From: an uncultured Prevotellaceae bacterium
GTDB lineage: Bacteria; Bacteroidota; Bacteroidia; Bacteroidales; Bacteroidaceae
Reading direction: 5' to 3'
DNA length: 64,000 nt
NCBI GenBank assembly: GCA_900318795.1
Contig: ONLU01000002.1
Location: 1 to 64,000 of the forward strand
Shown: positions 17,994 to 27,976 of the stretch, in pieces
Layout: every line of letters begins with the position of its first letter
Position numbering within the stretch: position 1 is the first letter of the stretch
Position numbers and translations under genes: made by a program
Notes under the pieces: generated by a model
The model's input: the letters and a program-made list of their open reading frames with translations, nothing else
Told to the model about the DNA's origin: nothing
Databases searched by the model: none

Positions 17994-18947
17994 ATGGACA
18001 TTATGAGTTATGTACTGATTGTTATCGTTGTGTTGGTGGTTGTCTTTGCCAAGATGGCCCTGGTGATCATCCCACAGTCTGAGACCCGCATCATTGAGCG
18101 TCTGGGGCGCTACTACGCAACCCTGAAGCCTGGTATCAACATCATCATTCCCTTCATCGACCGTTCTAAGGAGATTGTGGTGCTGACACGTGGACGCTAT
18201 GCCTATTCAAGTAGCATTGACCTGCGCGAACAGGTGTACGACTTCCCTTCGCAGAACGTGATTACCAAGGACAATATCCAAATGGAAATCAACGCTCTGC
18301 TCTACTTCCAGATTGTAGACCCGTTCAAGGCTGTCTACGAAATCTCGAACCTGCCCAACGCCATCGAGAAGCTGACGCAGACCACCCTGCGTAACATCAT
18401 CGGTGAACTGGAACTGGACGAGACGCTGACCTCTCGTGACACCATCAATACCAAGTTGCGTGCCGTTTTGGACGATGCTACAGACAAATGGGGTGTGAAA
18501 GTTAATCGTGTTGAACTACAGGATATCGTGCCTCCTGCAACGGTATTGAACGCTATGGAGAAACAGATGCAGGCTGAGCGTAACAAGCGTGCACAGATTC
18601 TGACCTCTGAGGGTGAAAAGGCCGCTGAGATTCTGGCTTCTGAGGGTGAAAAGACTGCTATCATCAACCGTGCTGATGCCCAAAAGCAACAGGCTATCCT
18701 GCACGCTGAAGGTGAGGCTCAGGCACGCATCCGCAAGGCTGAAGCAGAGGCCAAGGCCATCGAACTGATTACTGAAGCTGTTGGCAAGTCCACCAATCCT
18801 GCCAACTATCTGCTGGCTCAGAAGTATATCCAGATGCTGGAAGAGTTAGCTTCGGGCGACAAGACCAAGACGGTATACCTGCCTTACGAGGCTACCAACT
18901 TGATGGGCTCCATTGGAGGCATTAAGGACTTGTTCAAGAGCGAGTAA
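17994..18947 (+). CDS. SPFH-domain slipin/stomatin-like protein
   Basis: The 317-residue protein has one N-terminal membrane helix (MSYVLIVIVVLVVVFAKMAL), a PHB/SPFH domain (ERLGRYYATLKPGINIIIPF ... VITKDNIQMEINALLYF), and a long Ala/Glu-rich coiled coil with direct repeats of ASEGEK at about residues 200-255. These proteins form large ring or cage assemblies in the inner membrane. With the upstream NfeD it makes the standard slipin operon, of the QmcA/paraslipin type. A bidirectional terminator follows. Confidence 0.9.
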   Translation: MDIMSYVLIVIVVLVVVFAKMALVIIPQSETRIIERLGRYYATLKPGINIIIPFIDRSKEIVVLTRGRYAYSSSIDLREQVYDFPSQNVITKDNIQMEINALLYFQIVDPFKAVYEISNLPNAIEKLTQTTLRNIIGELELDETLTSRDTINTKLRAVLDDATDKWGVKVNRVELQDIVPPATVLNAMEKQMQAERNKRAQILTSEGEKAAEILASEGEKTAIINRADAQKQQAILHAEGEAQARIRKAEAEAKAIELITEAVGKSTNPANYLLAQKYIQMLEELASGDKTKTVYLPYEATNLMGSIGGIKDLFKSE

Positions 18948-18980
18948 AACACTCGACTCGTCGAAATATCGGCATAAAAA

Positions 18981-19005
18981 AAAGAGGCCTGAGCCTCTTT
19001 TTTTT
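18981..19005. terminator. Bidirectional terminator between slipin and the histidine-kinase hybrid
   Basis: The stem AAAGAGGC/GCCTCTTT with loop CTGA is flanked by an A-run and a T-run, so it can end transcription from both converging genes. Confidence 0.85.
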
Positions 19006-20152
19006 ATTCTGCTTTTTTCAGTGGTATCGTAAAGCTGAATGTAGAGCCTTCGCCCTCGACGGATTCCACATAGGCATCGCCGCCATTCTTGCGGGCAAAG
19101 TCCTGACAGAGCTGAAGTCCCAAGCCAGAACCTTCCTCTCCGCCTGTACCATAGGTAGTTTCGCCTTTGTGGAAAATAGTATCCACACGGTCTGCAGCAA
19201 TACCGACACCGTGGTCTTGAACACAGATGCGGGCAAATTCGCCATCACGCTTATAGTACACATCAATGCCTTTTCCCTCAGGTGTAAACTTGATAGCGTT
19301 GGACAAGAAGTTACGGATGACGGTTTTAATCATGTCATTATCCGCCCGGACAGTCAGTTTCTCTTCGGCAGGAATATACTGCAACGGTATCTTCTTCATT
19401 TCGGCTATCATCTTGAAGATGTCTACCACACCAGGCACGACGTCGTCCAGGTCAATATCCTGATAAACCACATTCAGACGGCCCGTTTGTGATTTCGTCC
19501 ACTTCAGCAGGTTGTCTAGAAGGTCGTGCGTTTCCTCGGACTCACGATTGGCTTTATCCAACAAACTGAAAATCTCCTCTCCCACAGTTTCTGGAGAGAC
19601 CACATTGACAGCCAGATTGAGCACCATACGTATGCTGGCCATCGGTGAACGCAGGTCGTGGGCTATCACGGAGTACATCTTGTCGCGGTTGTTGATGGTG
19701 CGACGCAGTTCTTCGTTCTGCTTAACAATGATACGCTTGGCTGCGACCAACTGAATTTGGTGCATCACACGCATAATCAATTCTTCTTTGTTGAAAGGCT
19801 TGGTCAGGAAGTCGTTGGCTCCCACTTGGAAACCATGCACCAAATCAGACGGATTGTTCAATGCTGTCAGGAAAATGATAGGGATATCAAGCGTTTCAGG
19901 ATCTTTCTTTAGAATGACTGCTGTATCAAAACCACTGATATCAGGCATCATGACGTCCAGCAGTATCAAGTCTGGCTTCTCTTTCTTTGCCTGTTCTATG
20001 CACATATTGCCATTGTTGGCAGTGCACACCTGAAACTTCTCATTCGTCAATAATATCTTGAGCAACAGCACATTGCTCATGACATCATCGACTATCAAGA
20101 TCTTATAATCACTTCGGTTTATTTGGCTTTCAAACGATTCGTTCAACTCCAT
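19004..20152 (-). CDS. Response regulator-histidine kinase hybrid
   Basis: The 382-residue soluble protein begins with a receiver domain: acidic pair D22-D23, phospho-acceptor D66 in LLDVMMP, and K118 in FLTKPF. A coiled linker leads to HisKA with the H-box SVIAHDLRSP (H165). The ATPase domain has the N-box NFLSNAIKFTPEGKG, G1 DHGVGI and G2 GSGLGLQLC. With the receiver first and no sensor domain or membrane segment, it likely passes phosphate within a relay that has its input elsewhere. It has its own promoter and is separated from carB by 76 bases. Targets cannot be told from the context. Confidence 0.9.
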   Translation of the reverse strand: MELNESFESQINRSDYKILIVDDVMSNVLLLKILLTNEKFQVCTANNGNMCIEQAKKEKPDLILLDVMMPDISGFDTAVILKKDPETLDIPIIFLTALNNPSDLVHGFQVGANDFLTKPFNKEELIMRVMHQIQLVAAKRIIVKQNEELRRTINNRDKMYSVIAHDLRSPMASIRMVLNLAVNVVSPETVGEEIFSLLDKANRESEETHDLLDNLLKWTKSQTGRLNVVYQDIDLDDVVPGVVDIFKMIAEMKKIPLQYIPAEEKLTVRADNDMIKTVIRNFLSNAIKFTPEGKGIDVYYKRDGEFARICVQDHGVGIAADRVDTIFHKGETTYGTGGEEGSGLGLQLCQDFARKNGGDAYVESVEGEGSTFSFTIPLKKAE

Positions 20153-20181
20153 TGTTTTGCTGGTTAGTCGTTATACTCGTG

Positions 20182-20189
20182 CAAAATTA
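20182..20189 (-). promoter_or_regulatory. TAnnTTTG promoter of the hybrid kinase
   Basis: Minus strand TAATTTTG, 29 bases upstream of the start. Confidence 0.65.
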
Positions 20190-20228
20190 GCAAATATTTG
20201 GCAAAACGCCAAATATTTGCCTGACTTT

Positions 20229-23200
20229 TTACTTATATTCGCTCCACGACTTAATACCTATGCCATCCAGTCCTACCATACAGAAAGCATGAATGAAAGC
20301 ACTGGCCAAGCGGCTGTTGGTAATCAGAGGCACGTTCAGATCGATAGCTGCGCGTCGTATTTTATAACCGTTAGTCAACTCATGGGTAGTCAAATCTTTG
20401 GGAATGTTGACTACCATGTCTATCTTATGATTATGCAAGAGGTCGAGGGCTTGAGGCTGTCCTTGGTCTGACGGCCAGTGAACCAACGTATTGGCAATGC
20501 CATTGTCTGCCAGGTACTTCGACGTACCACCTGTGGCATACAGTTCGTAGCCGTGTTCCACAAGTGTGCGGGCTGCGTCCAGCATATCCACTTTCTGTTT
20601 GGCGCCGCCAGTGGATAGAAGTACAGTCTTTTTAGGAATGCGATAGCCCACGCTGAGCATGGACTTCAGCAGTGCTGTATCCGTATTATCGCCAATGCAC
20701 CCTACCTCACCCGTTGAGGCCATATCGACACCCAGCACAGGATCGGCTTTCTGCAGACGGTTGAACGAGAACTGCGAAGCCTTGATGCCTACATAGTCGA
20801 GGTCAAAGAGATTCTTTGAGGGACGTTCTACCGGCAGTCGGAGCATCACCTTGGTAGCCAACTCAATGAGGTTCAACTTCAGCACCTTCGATACAAACGG
20901 GAACGAGCGCGAAGCACGCAGGTTGCACTCAATAACCAGGATGTCGTTGTCGCGAGCCATATACTGAATATTGAACGGACCATTGATGTGCAACGCCTTT
21001 GCTATCTGTCGGGATATGCGCTTGATGCGGCGCACAGTCTCCACATAAAGTTTCTGGGGAGGGAACTGGATGGTGGCATCACCCGAGTGAACACCGGCAA
21101 ACTCTATATGTTCCGAAATGGCATAAGCCAGTATCTCGCCGTCCCTGGCCACAGCATCCATCTCAATCTCCTTGGCATTTTCAATGAACTTGGAGACGAC
21201 AACAGGATGATCCTCGCTGACGTTAGCAGCCAGTTGGAGGAAGCGTTCCAGCTCGTCCTTGTTAGAGCAGACGTTCATGGCAGCACCACTCAGCACATAG
21301 CTGGGACGTACCAGTACCGGGAAACCTACTCTGGCAACAAACCGGTCAATGTCTTCCATTGAGGTCAGCGCGCTCCACTCTGGCTGATTGACGCCCAGCT
21401 CGTTCAGCATCTGCGAGAACTTGGCACGATCTTCAGCACCATCGATGTCCTGGGCCGATGTTCCTAGGATGGGTACATGCTGTTCGTCCAGATACATTGC
21501 GAGGTTGTTGGGTATCTGACCACCGGTGGAGACGATGACACCATGAGGCTGTTCCAGATCAATGATGTCCAGTACGCGCTCAAACGTCAACTCGTCAAAG
21601 TACAATCGGTCGCACATGTCATAGTCCGTAGAGACCGTTTCCGGATTATAGTTGATCATAACGGAACGCCAACCCTCCTTGCGTATAGTGCTCAGAGCCT
21701 GTACGCCACACCAGTCGAACTCGACACTTGAGCCAATACGATAGGCACCAGAACCGAGCACGATGATGCTCTTCTTGTCGTTCTCGTACTGAATGTCGTT
21801 TGTTGCTCCCGAATAGGTCACATAGAGGTAGTTGGTCTGGGCCGGATACTCCGCTGCCAGCGTGTCAATCTGCTTCACTACAGGCAAGATGCCCAACTGC
21901 TTACGACGGTTGCGCACTACGAGCAAAGCCTGATGCATATTGCTGTATCCGTTTTCCAATCCTAGTGCACGAGCTATTTGGAAGTCTGTGAATCCATACA
22001 CCTTGGCATCGCGCAGAAGTGCTGTGTCGAGCGTATTGATATTCTGTTTCTTCAGTTGCTCATCAATATCAATGATATGCTTGAGTTTATAGAGGAACCA
22101 ACGGTCAATCTTGGTCAGCTCGTGAATCTTGTCTATGTCGTACTGAGGCAGGTGCATCGCCTTCGAGATGACAAAGATACGTTTGTCCGTCGGCTCACGC
22201 AGTGCAGCATCGATATCTGGAATTTTCAACTCCTTGTTTTCCACAAAGCCATGCATTCCCTGCCCAATCATGCGCAGTCCTTTCTGGATGGCTTCCTCGA
22301 AGTTACGTCCGATAGCCATTACCTCACCCACTGACTTCATGCTGGAACCCAGTTCCTTGTCTACTCCGTGGAACTTCGACAAGTCCCAACGGGGAATCTT
22401 GCACACCACATAGTCAAGGGCCGGTTCGAAGAATGCCGAAGTCGTCTTGGTTACGGAGTTCTTCAACTCAAACAGTCCGTAGCCCATACCCAGCTTGGCT
22501 GCCACAAAAGCCAAAGGATAGCCTGTGGCCTTCGAGGCCAAGGCAGACGAACGACTCAGACGGGCATTGACCTCAATGACACGATAGTCTTCTGACTGAG
22601 GGTCAAAGGCATACTGCACATTACACTCGCCCACAATACCGATATGACGTATAATTTTGATGGCCAGCGCACGTAGTTTGTGGTACTCTGAATTGGTCAG
22701 TGTCTGGCTGGGGGCTATGACGATAGACTCACCCGTATGAATGCCTAGCGGGTCGAAGTTCTCCATGTTACAGACGGTGATGCAGTTGTCATATCTGTCG
22801 CGCACCACTTCGTACTCTATCTCCTTCCATCCCTTCAGCGATTTCTCCACCAGCACCTGGGGTGAGAAGGCAAATGCCTTTTCGGCCAGTTTGTTCAATT
22901 CCTCTTCATTATCGCAGAATCCTGAGCCTAGTCCTCCCAGGGCGTACGCTGCACGAAGAATGACGGGATAGCCCAGGTCCTTGGCAGCCTGGCGTGCCTG
23001 CTCAATCGTTTCGCAGGCCTCGCTCTTGATGGTTTTGACATTTATCTCGTTCAGCTTCTCGACGAACAGTTCGCGGTCTTCCGTATCCATGATGGCCTGT
23101 ACTGGAGTTCCCAGTACACGGACGCCATACTTCTCCAGCACCCCATTCTTGTATAGTTCGACACCGCAGTTCAATGCCGTCTGACCGCCAAAAGCCAACA

Positions 23201-23456
23201 GAATTCCGTCTGGACGTTCCTTGGCAATCACCTTTTCCACAAAGTAGGGCTGCACGGGCAGGAAATAGATTTCGTCAGCCACGCCCTCAGAAGTCTGGAC
23301 GGTAGCAATATTAGGATTGATGAGAACCGTCTTAATGCCTTCTTCACGCAACGCCTTCAATGCCTGACTACCAGAATAGTCAAACTCACCAGCCTCTCCA
23401 ATCTTTAATGCGCCTGAGCCTAGCAACAGGACTTTCTTGATATTTTGGTCTTTCAT
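20229..23456 (-). CDS. carB: Carbamoyl-phosphate synthase large subunit
   Basis: CarB makes carbamoyl phosphate from bicarbonate, ammonia and two ATP for pyrimidine and arginine synthesis. The 1075 residues hold two homologous ATP-grasp halves (starts LLLGSGALKIGEAGEFDYSG and IVLGSGAYRIGSSVEFDWCG), an oligomerisation region around 400-550, and the C-terminal MGS-like allosteric domain (LYATGGTSKYLADNGI). The start overlaps the carA stop by four bases (ATGA), so the subunits are coupled. Confidence 0.97.
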   Translation of the reverse strand: MKDQNIKKVLLLGSGALKIGEAGEFDYSGSQALKALREEGIKTVLINPNIATVQTSEGVADEIYFLPVQPYFVEKVIAKERPDGILLAFGGQTALNCGVELYKNGVLEKYGVRVLGTPVQAIMDTEDRELFVEKLNEINVKTIKSEACETIEQARQAAKDLGYPVILRAAYALGGLGSGFCDNEEELNKLAEKAFAFSPQVLVEKSLKGWKEIEYEVVRDRYDNCITVCNMENFDPLGIHTGESIVIAPSQTLTNSEYHKLRALAIKIIRHIGIVGECNVQYAFDPQSEDYRVIEVNARLSRSSALASKATGYPLAFVAAKLGMGYGLFELKNSVTKTTSAFFEPALDYVVCKIPRWDLSKFHGVDKELGSSMKSVGEVMAIGRNFEEAIQKGLRMIGQGMHGFVENKELKIPDIDAALREPTDKRIFVISKAMHLPQYDIDKIHELTKIDRWFLYKLKHIIDIDEQLKKQNINTLDTALLRDAKVYGFTDFQIARALGLENGYSNMHQALLVVRNRRKQLGILPVVKQIDTLAAEYPAQTNYLYVTYSGATNDIQYENDKKSIIVLGSGAYRIGSSVEFDWCGVQALSTIRKEGWRSVMINYNPETVSTDYDMCDRLYFDELTFERVLDIIDLEQPHGVIVSTGGQIPNNLAMYLDEQHVPILGTSAQDIDGAEDRAKFSQMLNELGVNQPEWSALTSMEDIDRFVARVGFPVLVRPSYVLSGAAMNVCSNKDELERFLQLAANVSEDHPVVVSKFIENAKEIEMDAVARDGEILAYAISEHIEFAGVHSGDATIQFPPQKLYVETVRRIKRISRQIAKALHINGPFNIQYMARDNDILVIECNLRASRSFPFVSKVLKLNLIELATKVMLRLPVERPSKNLFDLDYVGIKASQFSFNRLQKADPVLGVDMASTGEVGCIGDNTDTALLKSMLSVGYRIPKKTVLLSTGGAKQKVDMLDAARTLVEHGYELYATGGTSKYLADNGIANTLVHWPSDQGQPQALDLLHNHKIDMVVNIPKDLTTHELTNGYKIRRAAIDLNVPLITNSRLASAFIHAFCMVGLDGIGIKSWSEYK

Positions 23457-24541
23457 AATGCTTCAATAAAACGGTCAAACATAAATTCGGTATCAACAGG
23501 TCCCGAGCAGGCTTCCGGATGGAACTGCGACGAGAACCACGGATTGGTCTGGTGGCGGATGCCCTCATTAGAGCCGTCATTCATATTGACAAACAATTCG
23601 CGCCAGTCCTGGCCCAATGTGGCCGTGTCGACTGCGTAACCATGATTCTGTGACGTCACATAGCAACGGTTGGTACCCACCTCACGAACCGGTTGGTTGT
23701 GACTGCGGTGTCCATACTTCAGCTTATAGATGGTAGCGCCTGCAGCCTTGCCCAGCAGTTGATTGCCCATGCAGATGCCACAGATAGGCTTGCGTGAGAG
23801 GGTCATCTGCTTCTTCAGGATGTCTACAGCAGCCACACAGCGGTCAGGATCACCAGGTCCATTGGCCAGGAACAATCCGTCAAACTCCAATCCCGTATAG
23901 TCATAGTTCCAGGGCACTCGAATCACCTCACAACCGCGATTGATGAGACAACGGATAATATTCTGTTTCACGCCACAGTCAACCAGCACCACTTTGCGTC
24001 CGGCTCCTTCGTTGTAGCGGATAACGTCTTTGCAAGACACGCGCTCTACCCAGTTGATGGCACCATAGTCCTCTGTTTCCTGATCATCCTGTCCGTCTGG
24101 TTTCTCCTGCCCCTCAAACACCAGTCGTCCCATCATCACTCCATGCTCGCGCAATACCTTGGTCAGCTGGCGTGTATCAATGCCGGTCACTCCAGGAACC
24201 TGTTCACGTTTCAACCAGTCACTCAGGCTCTCACAGGCATTCCAGTGTGAATACTGCTCAGAATAGTCACTGACAATCAGTGCTTGGGCGTATATCCTGT
24301 CACTTTCCATAAAGGTGGCCAGCCCATTGTCTTCAAAAGTAAAGGGTGGTACGCCATAGTTTCCGACTAACGGATAGGTCAGCACCATCATCTGTCCGGC
24401 ATAGCTGGGGTCTGTCAGACTTTCCGGATAGCCCATCATTGCCGTATTGAACACGACCTCACCTGTAACGGCTTTCTCATAGCCAAAGCTCTTGCCTTGA
24501 AACGTTGTCCCATCTTGCAGGACGAGTGTTACATCTTTCAT
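23453..24541 (-). CDS. carA: Carbamoyl-phosphate synthase small subunit (glutaminase)
   Basis: CarA hydrolyses glutamine and tunnels ammonia to CarB. The 362-residue protein has the N-terminal CPSase small-chain domain and a class I glutamine amidotransferase domain with the nucleophile Cys in CGICMGNQLLG (near residue 255) and the catalytic His/Glu in SSQFHPEAC. The gene lies 55 bases downstream of glmS, with a terminator-like hairpin in the gap, and overlaps carB by four bases. Confidence 0.97.
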   Translation of the reverse strand: MKDVTLVLQDGTTFQGKSFGYEKAVTGEVVFNTAMMGYPESLTDPSYAGQMMVLTYPLVGNYGVPPFTFEDNGLATFMESDRIYAQALIVSDYSEQYSHWNACESLSDWLKREQVPGVTGIDTRQLTKVLREHGVMMGRLVFEGQEKPDGQDDQETEDYGAINWVERVSCKDVIRYNEGAGRKVVLVDCGVKQNIIRCLINRGCEVIRVPWNYDYTGLEFDGLFLANGPGDPDRCVAAVDILKKQMTLSRKPICGICMGNQLLGKAAGATIYKLKYGHRSHNQPVREVGTNRCYVTSQNHGYAVDTATLGQDWRELFVNMNDGSNEGIRHQTNPWFSSQFHPEACSGPVDTEFMFDRFIEAL

Positions 24542-24558
24542 TTGTTCTTTCTATTTAC

Positions 24559-24589
24559 AAAAAAGGGACGCCGCTAAACGGTACGTCCC
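24559..24589 (-). terminator. Terminator or attenuator between glmS and carA
   Basis: On the minus strand the stem GGGACG/CGTCCC with inner CCG/CGG is followed by six T. It begins eight bases after the glmS stop and its T-run ends only 17 bases before carA, leaving no room for a normal promoter between them. Confidence 0.7.
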
Positions 24590-24596
24590 AGATAAA

Positions 24597-26441
24597 TCAT
24601 TCAACAGTTACTGATTTTGCCAAGTTTCTTGGCTGGTCGACATCCTTGCCTTTGCAGACAGCAACGTGATAGGCCAACAACTGCAGAGGGATGGTGGCTA
24701 CTAACGGCTCCAGACATTCTAACACATCCGGGAGTTCTATCACTTCGTCGGCAATTTTTGATATGGTGTCGTCACCCTTGGACACGAGTGCTATCACGCG
24801 TCCTTGACGGGCTTTGATTTCCTGTATATTGCTCAGCACCTTCTCGTACATTGCATTGTGAGTGGCAATCACTACTACAGGCATGTCCGAGTCTATCAGG
24901 GCTATAGGTCCGTGCTTCATCTCAGCTGCAGGATAACCTTCAGCATGGATGTACGAAATCTCTTTCAGCTTCAGTGCGCCTTCCAATGCTACCGGGTAAG
25001 AGAATCCTCGTCCCAGATACAGGAAGTTGTGTGCATACGTAAAGGTACGCGCCAGGTCGGCTACTTTGTCGTTGGTCTTCAGCACCTCGGTAATAACCTC
25101 CGGAATCTGGCTCAGCCCCTTGGCTATTTCCAGGTATTCCTTGCGGCGAATGGTTCCCTTGGCCTCACCGAGTGCCAGTGCAAACATGGTCAGGACTGTG
25201 ACCTGGCCAGTAAAGGCTTTCGTGGAAGCCACACCGATTTCCGGGCCGACATGGATATAGGTTCCAGTGTCTGTCGCACGGGGGATGCTGGAGCCGATAG
25301 CGTTGCAGATACCATAGATGAAGGCACCACGCTCCTTGGCCAACTGGACGGCAGCCAATGTGTCTGCGGTCTCACCACTCTGCGAGATGGCTATCACCAC
25401 GTCGTCCTTTCCGACGACAGGATTTCTGTAACGGAACTCAGAGGCGTATTCAACCTCCACCGGTATGCGACACAGCGTCTCAATCGTCTGTTTACCTATC
25501 AGTCCTGCGTGCCACGAAGTACCACAGGCCACAATGACAATGCGCTTGGCCTCCAGAAGCTGGCGGCGATAGTCTATCAGTGCCGACAGCGTGACATGAT
25601 TGCCTTCCACGTTGATGCGGCCTCGCATACAGTTGGTCAGGCATTCGGGCTGCTCGAAGATTTCCTTCAGCATGAAGTGTGGATAGCCGCCCTTCTCTAT
25701 CTGTCCCAGGTCAATGTCAACCTTCTTGACAGTCAGGTCCTGCTCTTCACCCAGAATGCTCAACACCTTCATTTCTTCACCAAGGCGAATGACGGCAATG
25801 TTTCCATCTTCCAGATATACTACTTTGTCTGTGTATTCAATAATAGGACTGGCATCAGAACCTAAGAAGAACTCGCCTTCCCCGATGCCAACCACTAGTG
25901 GGCTCTGCTTGCGGGCAGCGATAATCTGTCTGGGGTCGCGCTTGTCAATGATGGCGATGGCGTATGCACCGATGACTTGATACAATGCCACTTGCACAGC
26001 CTCAAGCAACGAGAGGTTCTTCTTTACCATGATGTACTCCACCAGCTGCACCAGCACCTCTGTGTCCGTGTCGCTCTTGAACTCTACGCCCTTGTCTATC
26101 AACTTCGCCTTGATGTCAGCATAGTTCTCGATGATACCATTATGGATGATGGCCAGGTTGTGCGACTGCGAATAGTGGGGATGAGCATTCCTGGACGAAG
26201 GTTCACCATGAGTGGCCCAGCGGGTGTGTGCAATGCCTATACAACCGCTGACATCCTTGTCATTGCAATACTCTATAAGATTGTCAACCTTTCCCTTGGT
26301 CTTATAGACATTCAACTCGTCGTTGCCATTGATTAGTGCCACACCTGCTGAATCGTAACCACGATACTCCAGGCGCTGCAATCCTTTAATCAATATGGGG
26401 AAAGCCTCTTTGTTTCCAATATATCCTACTATTCCACACAT
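24597..26441 (-). CDS. glmS: Glutamine-fructose-6-phosphate aminotransferase
   Basis: GlmS makes glucosamine-6-phosphate, the first committed step of cell-wall and LPS amino-sugar synthesis. The N-terminal amidotransferase starts MCGIVGY with the catalytic Cys2. Two SIS isomerase domains follow (VACGTSWHAGLIGKQTIE; AHNFLYLGRGFSYPVALEGA) and the C-terminus ends PRNLAKSVTVE, the conserved family tail. The 614-residue length is standard. It has its own promoter, immediately beyond the uxaC terminator. Confidence 0.97.
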   Translation of the reverse strand: MCGIVGYIGNKEAFPILIKGLQRLEYRGYDSAGVALINGNDELNVYKTKGKVDNLIEYCNDKDVSGCIGIAHTRWATHGEPSSRNAHPHYSQSHNLAIIHNGIIENYADIKAKLIDKGVEFKSDTDTEVLVQLVEYIMVKKNLSLLEAVQVALYQVIGAYAIAIIDKRDPRQIIAARKQSPLVVGIGEGEFFLGSDASPIIEYTDKVVYLEDGNIAVIRLGEEMKVLSILGEEQDLTVKKVDIDLGQIEKGGYPHFMLKEIFEQPECLTNCMRGRINVEGNHVTLSALIDYRRQLLEAKRIVIVACGTSWHAGLIGKQTIETLCRIPVEVEYASEFRYRNPVVGKDDVVIAISQSGETADTLAAVQLAKERGAFIYGICNAIGSSIPRATDTGTYIHVGPEIGVASTKAFTGQVTVLTMFALALGEAKGTIRRKEYLEIAKGLSQIPEVITEVLKTNDKVADLARTFTYAHNFLYLGRGFSYPVALEGALKLKEISYIHAEGYPAAEMKHGPIALIDSDMPVVVIATHNAMYEKVLSNIQEIKARQGRVIALVSKGDDTISKIADEVIELPDVLECLEPLVATIPLQLLAYHVAVCKGKDVDQPRNLAKSVTVE

Positions 26442-26476
26442 ACTATATTTGTTATGCCTCGTTCGTTTTTCGGGTG

Positions 26477-26484
26477 CAAAAGTA
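26477..26484 (-). promoter_or_regulatory. TAnnTTTG promoter of glmS
   Basis: Minus strand TACTTTTG, 35 bases from the start. The U-run of the uxaC terminator directly abuts it. Confidence 0.7.
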
Positions 26485-26527
26485 CAAAAAAATTGGCTAA
26501 CTCAATGCGAGTTAGCCAACTTTTTTT
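26484..26527. terminator. Terminator between uxaC and glmS
   Basis: The stem TTGGCTAACTC/GAGTTAGCCAA (26493-26519) has T-runs on both strands. On the minus strand it ends the uxaC transcript. Confidence 0.85.
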
Positions 26528-26528
26528 A

Positions 26529-27935
26529 TTAATAGAACTTGAAATAGTTCTTTGCGTTGTTGTACGAGATGTCTTCCACCATCTTGCCCAGCAGCTCGCG
26601 ATCGTCGGGCAGCAAGCCCTTCTCTACATCGTTGCCCAGCAGGTTGCAGAGGATGCGACGGAAGTACTCATGGCGCGGATAGCTCAGGAACGAGCGTGAG
26701 TCAGTCAGCATACCGACAAAGCGGCTGAGCAGTCCCAGCACTGACAGGGCGTTCATCTGGCGAATCATGCCGTCCATCTGGTCGTTGAACCACCAGCCTG
26801 AGCCGAACTGAATCTTACCAGGCTCGCCACCCTGGAAGTTGCCGAGCATGGTGGCGATGACTTCGTTGGCGCAGGGGTTCAGTGTATATAATATGGTACG
26901 TGTGAGCTTGCCTTCCATGTTCAGCTTGTTCAGGAACTTAGACATGGCCTTGGCAGTGTTGAACTCGCCGATGGAGTCGAAACCGGTGTCAGGACCCAGC
27001 TTGTTGTACATAGCGGTATTGTTGTCGCGGATGGCACCATAGTGGAACTGCTGTGTCCAGCCTGCCTCGGCGTCCATCTCGGCCATACGGGTCAAGAAGC
27101 AGTTCTTGTACTGGCGAATCTCCAAGTTCGACAGCTGCTGTCCGCGCATAGCCTTCTCGAAGATGGTCTCAATCTGCGAGTCGGTATAGTCTTCGTCGTA
27201 GAACTCCTCAATGCCGTGGTCTGAAAGCTTCGAGCCCTGGGCGGCAAAGAAGTCGTGACGCTTCTGCAGGGCATCCACCATGTCGGCAAACTTGGTGATG
27301 GTGACACCACTGACATTCTCCAGCTGGTGAACATAGTCAGCAAACTCGGGCTTCTCGATGTTCATAGCTTTGTCAGGACGCCAGGCGGGAATCATGATGG
27401 GATCGTCGGCAGCCTTGTGCTTGGCATACTCGATGTGGTTGTGCAGGTCGTCCACGGGGTCGTCAGTGGTGCAGACGCACTCTACGTTGTAGTGCTTCAT
27501 CAGACCACGGGCAGAGTACTCGGGCTGCTTCAGCTTCTCGTTGCACTCGTCAAAGATTTCACGGGCGGTCTTGGGGCTCAGCAGCTTGTCAATGCCGAAA
27601 GCGGTCTTCAGCTCCAAGTGAGTCCAGTGGTACAGCGGGTTGCGCAGTGTATAGGGTACAGTTTCGGCCCACTTCTCAAACTTCTCCCAGTCTGTGGTGT
27701 CCTTGCCGGTGCAGTACTTCTCGTCCACGCCGTTGGTGCGCATAGCACGCCACTTATAGTGGTCGCCACCCAGCCACAGCTCGGTGATGCTCTTGAAACG
27801 ATGGTCGTTGGCCACCATCTCGGGAATCAGGTGACAGTGGTAGTCGATGATGGGCATCTTAGCCGCATGATTGTGGTACAAGTCCTGGGCGACTTCAGTC
27901 TCCAGCACAAAGTTCTTGTCGTTGAATTGCTTCAT
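26529..27935 (-). CDS. uxaC: Glucuronate/galacturonate isomerase
   Basis: UxaC converts D-glucuronate to fructuronate and D-galacturonate to tagaturonate, the entry step of hexuronate breakdown. The 468-residue protein has the amidohydrolase-like metal site MPIIDYHCHLIPEMVA at the N-terminus and conserved blocks including WRPDKAMNIE and the C-terminal SFLSYPRHEYFRRILCNLLG. It is transcribed alone from 27977-27984. A palindrome shared with the uxaB promoter lies upstream, which suggests control by one LacI-type regulator. Confidence 0.95.
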   Translation of the reverse strand: MKQFNDKNFVLETEVAQDLYHNHAAKMPIIDYHCHLIPEMVANDHRFKSITELWLGGDHYKWRAMRTNGVDEKYCTGKDTTDWEKFEKWAETVPYTLRNPLYHWTHLELKTAFGIDKLLSPKTAREIFDECNEKLKQPEYSARGLMKHYNVECVCTTDDPVDDLHNHIEYAKHKAADDPIMIPAWRPDKAMNIEKPEFADYVHQLENVSGVTITKFADMVDALQKRHDFFAAQGSKLSDHGIEEFYDEDYTDSQIETIFEKAMRGQQLSNLEIRQYKNCFLTRMAEMDAEAGWTQQFHYGAIRDNNTAMYNKLGPDTGFDSIGEFNTAKAMSKFLNKLNMEGKLTRTILYTLNPCANEVIATMLGNFQGGEPGKIQFGSGWWFNDQMDGMIRQMNALSVLGLLSRFVGMLTDSRSFLSYPRHEYFRRILCNLLGNDVEKGLLPDDRELLGKMVEDISYNNAKNYFKFY

Positions 27936-27976
27936 AATGATGAGTTTGTTTTAGTTGTATTGTTTACAATTGGATG

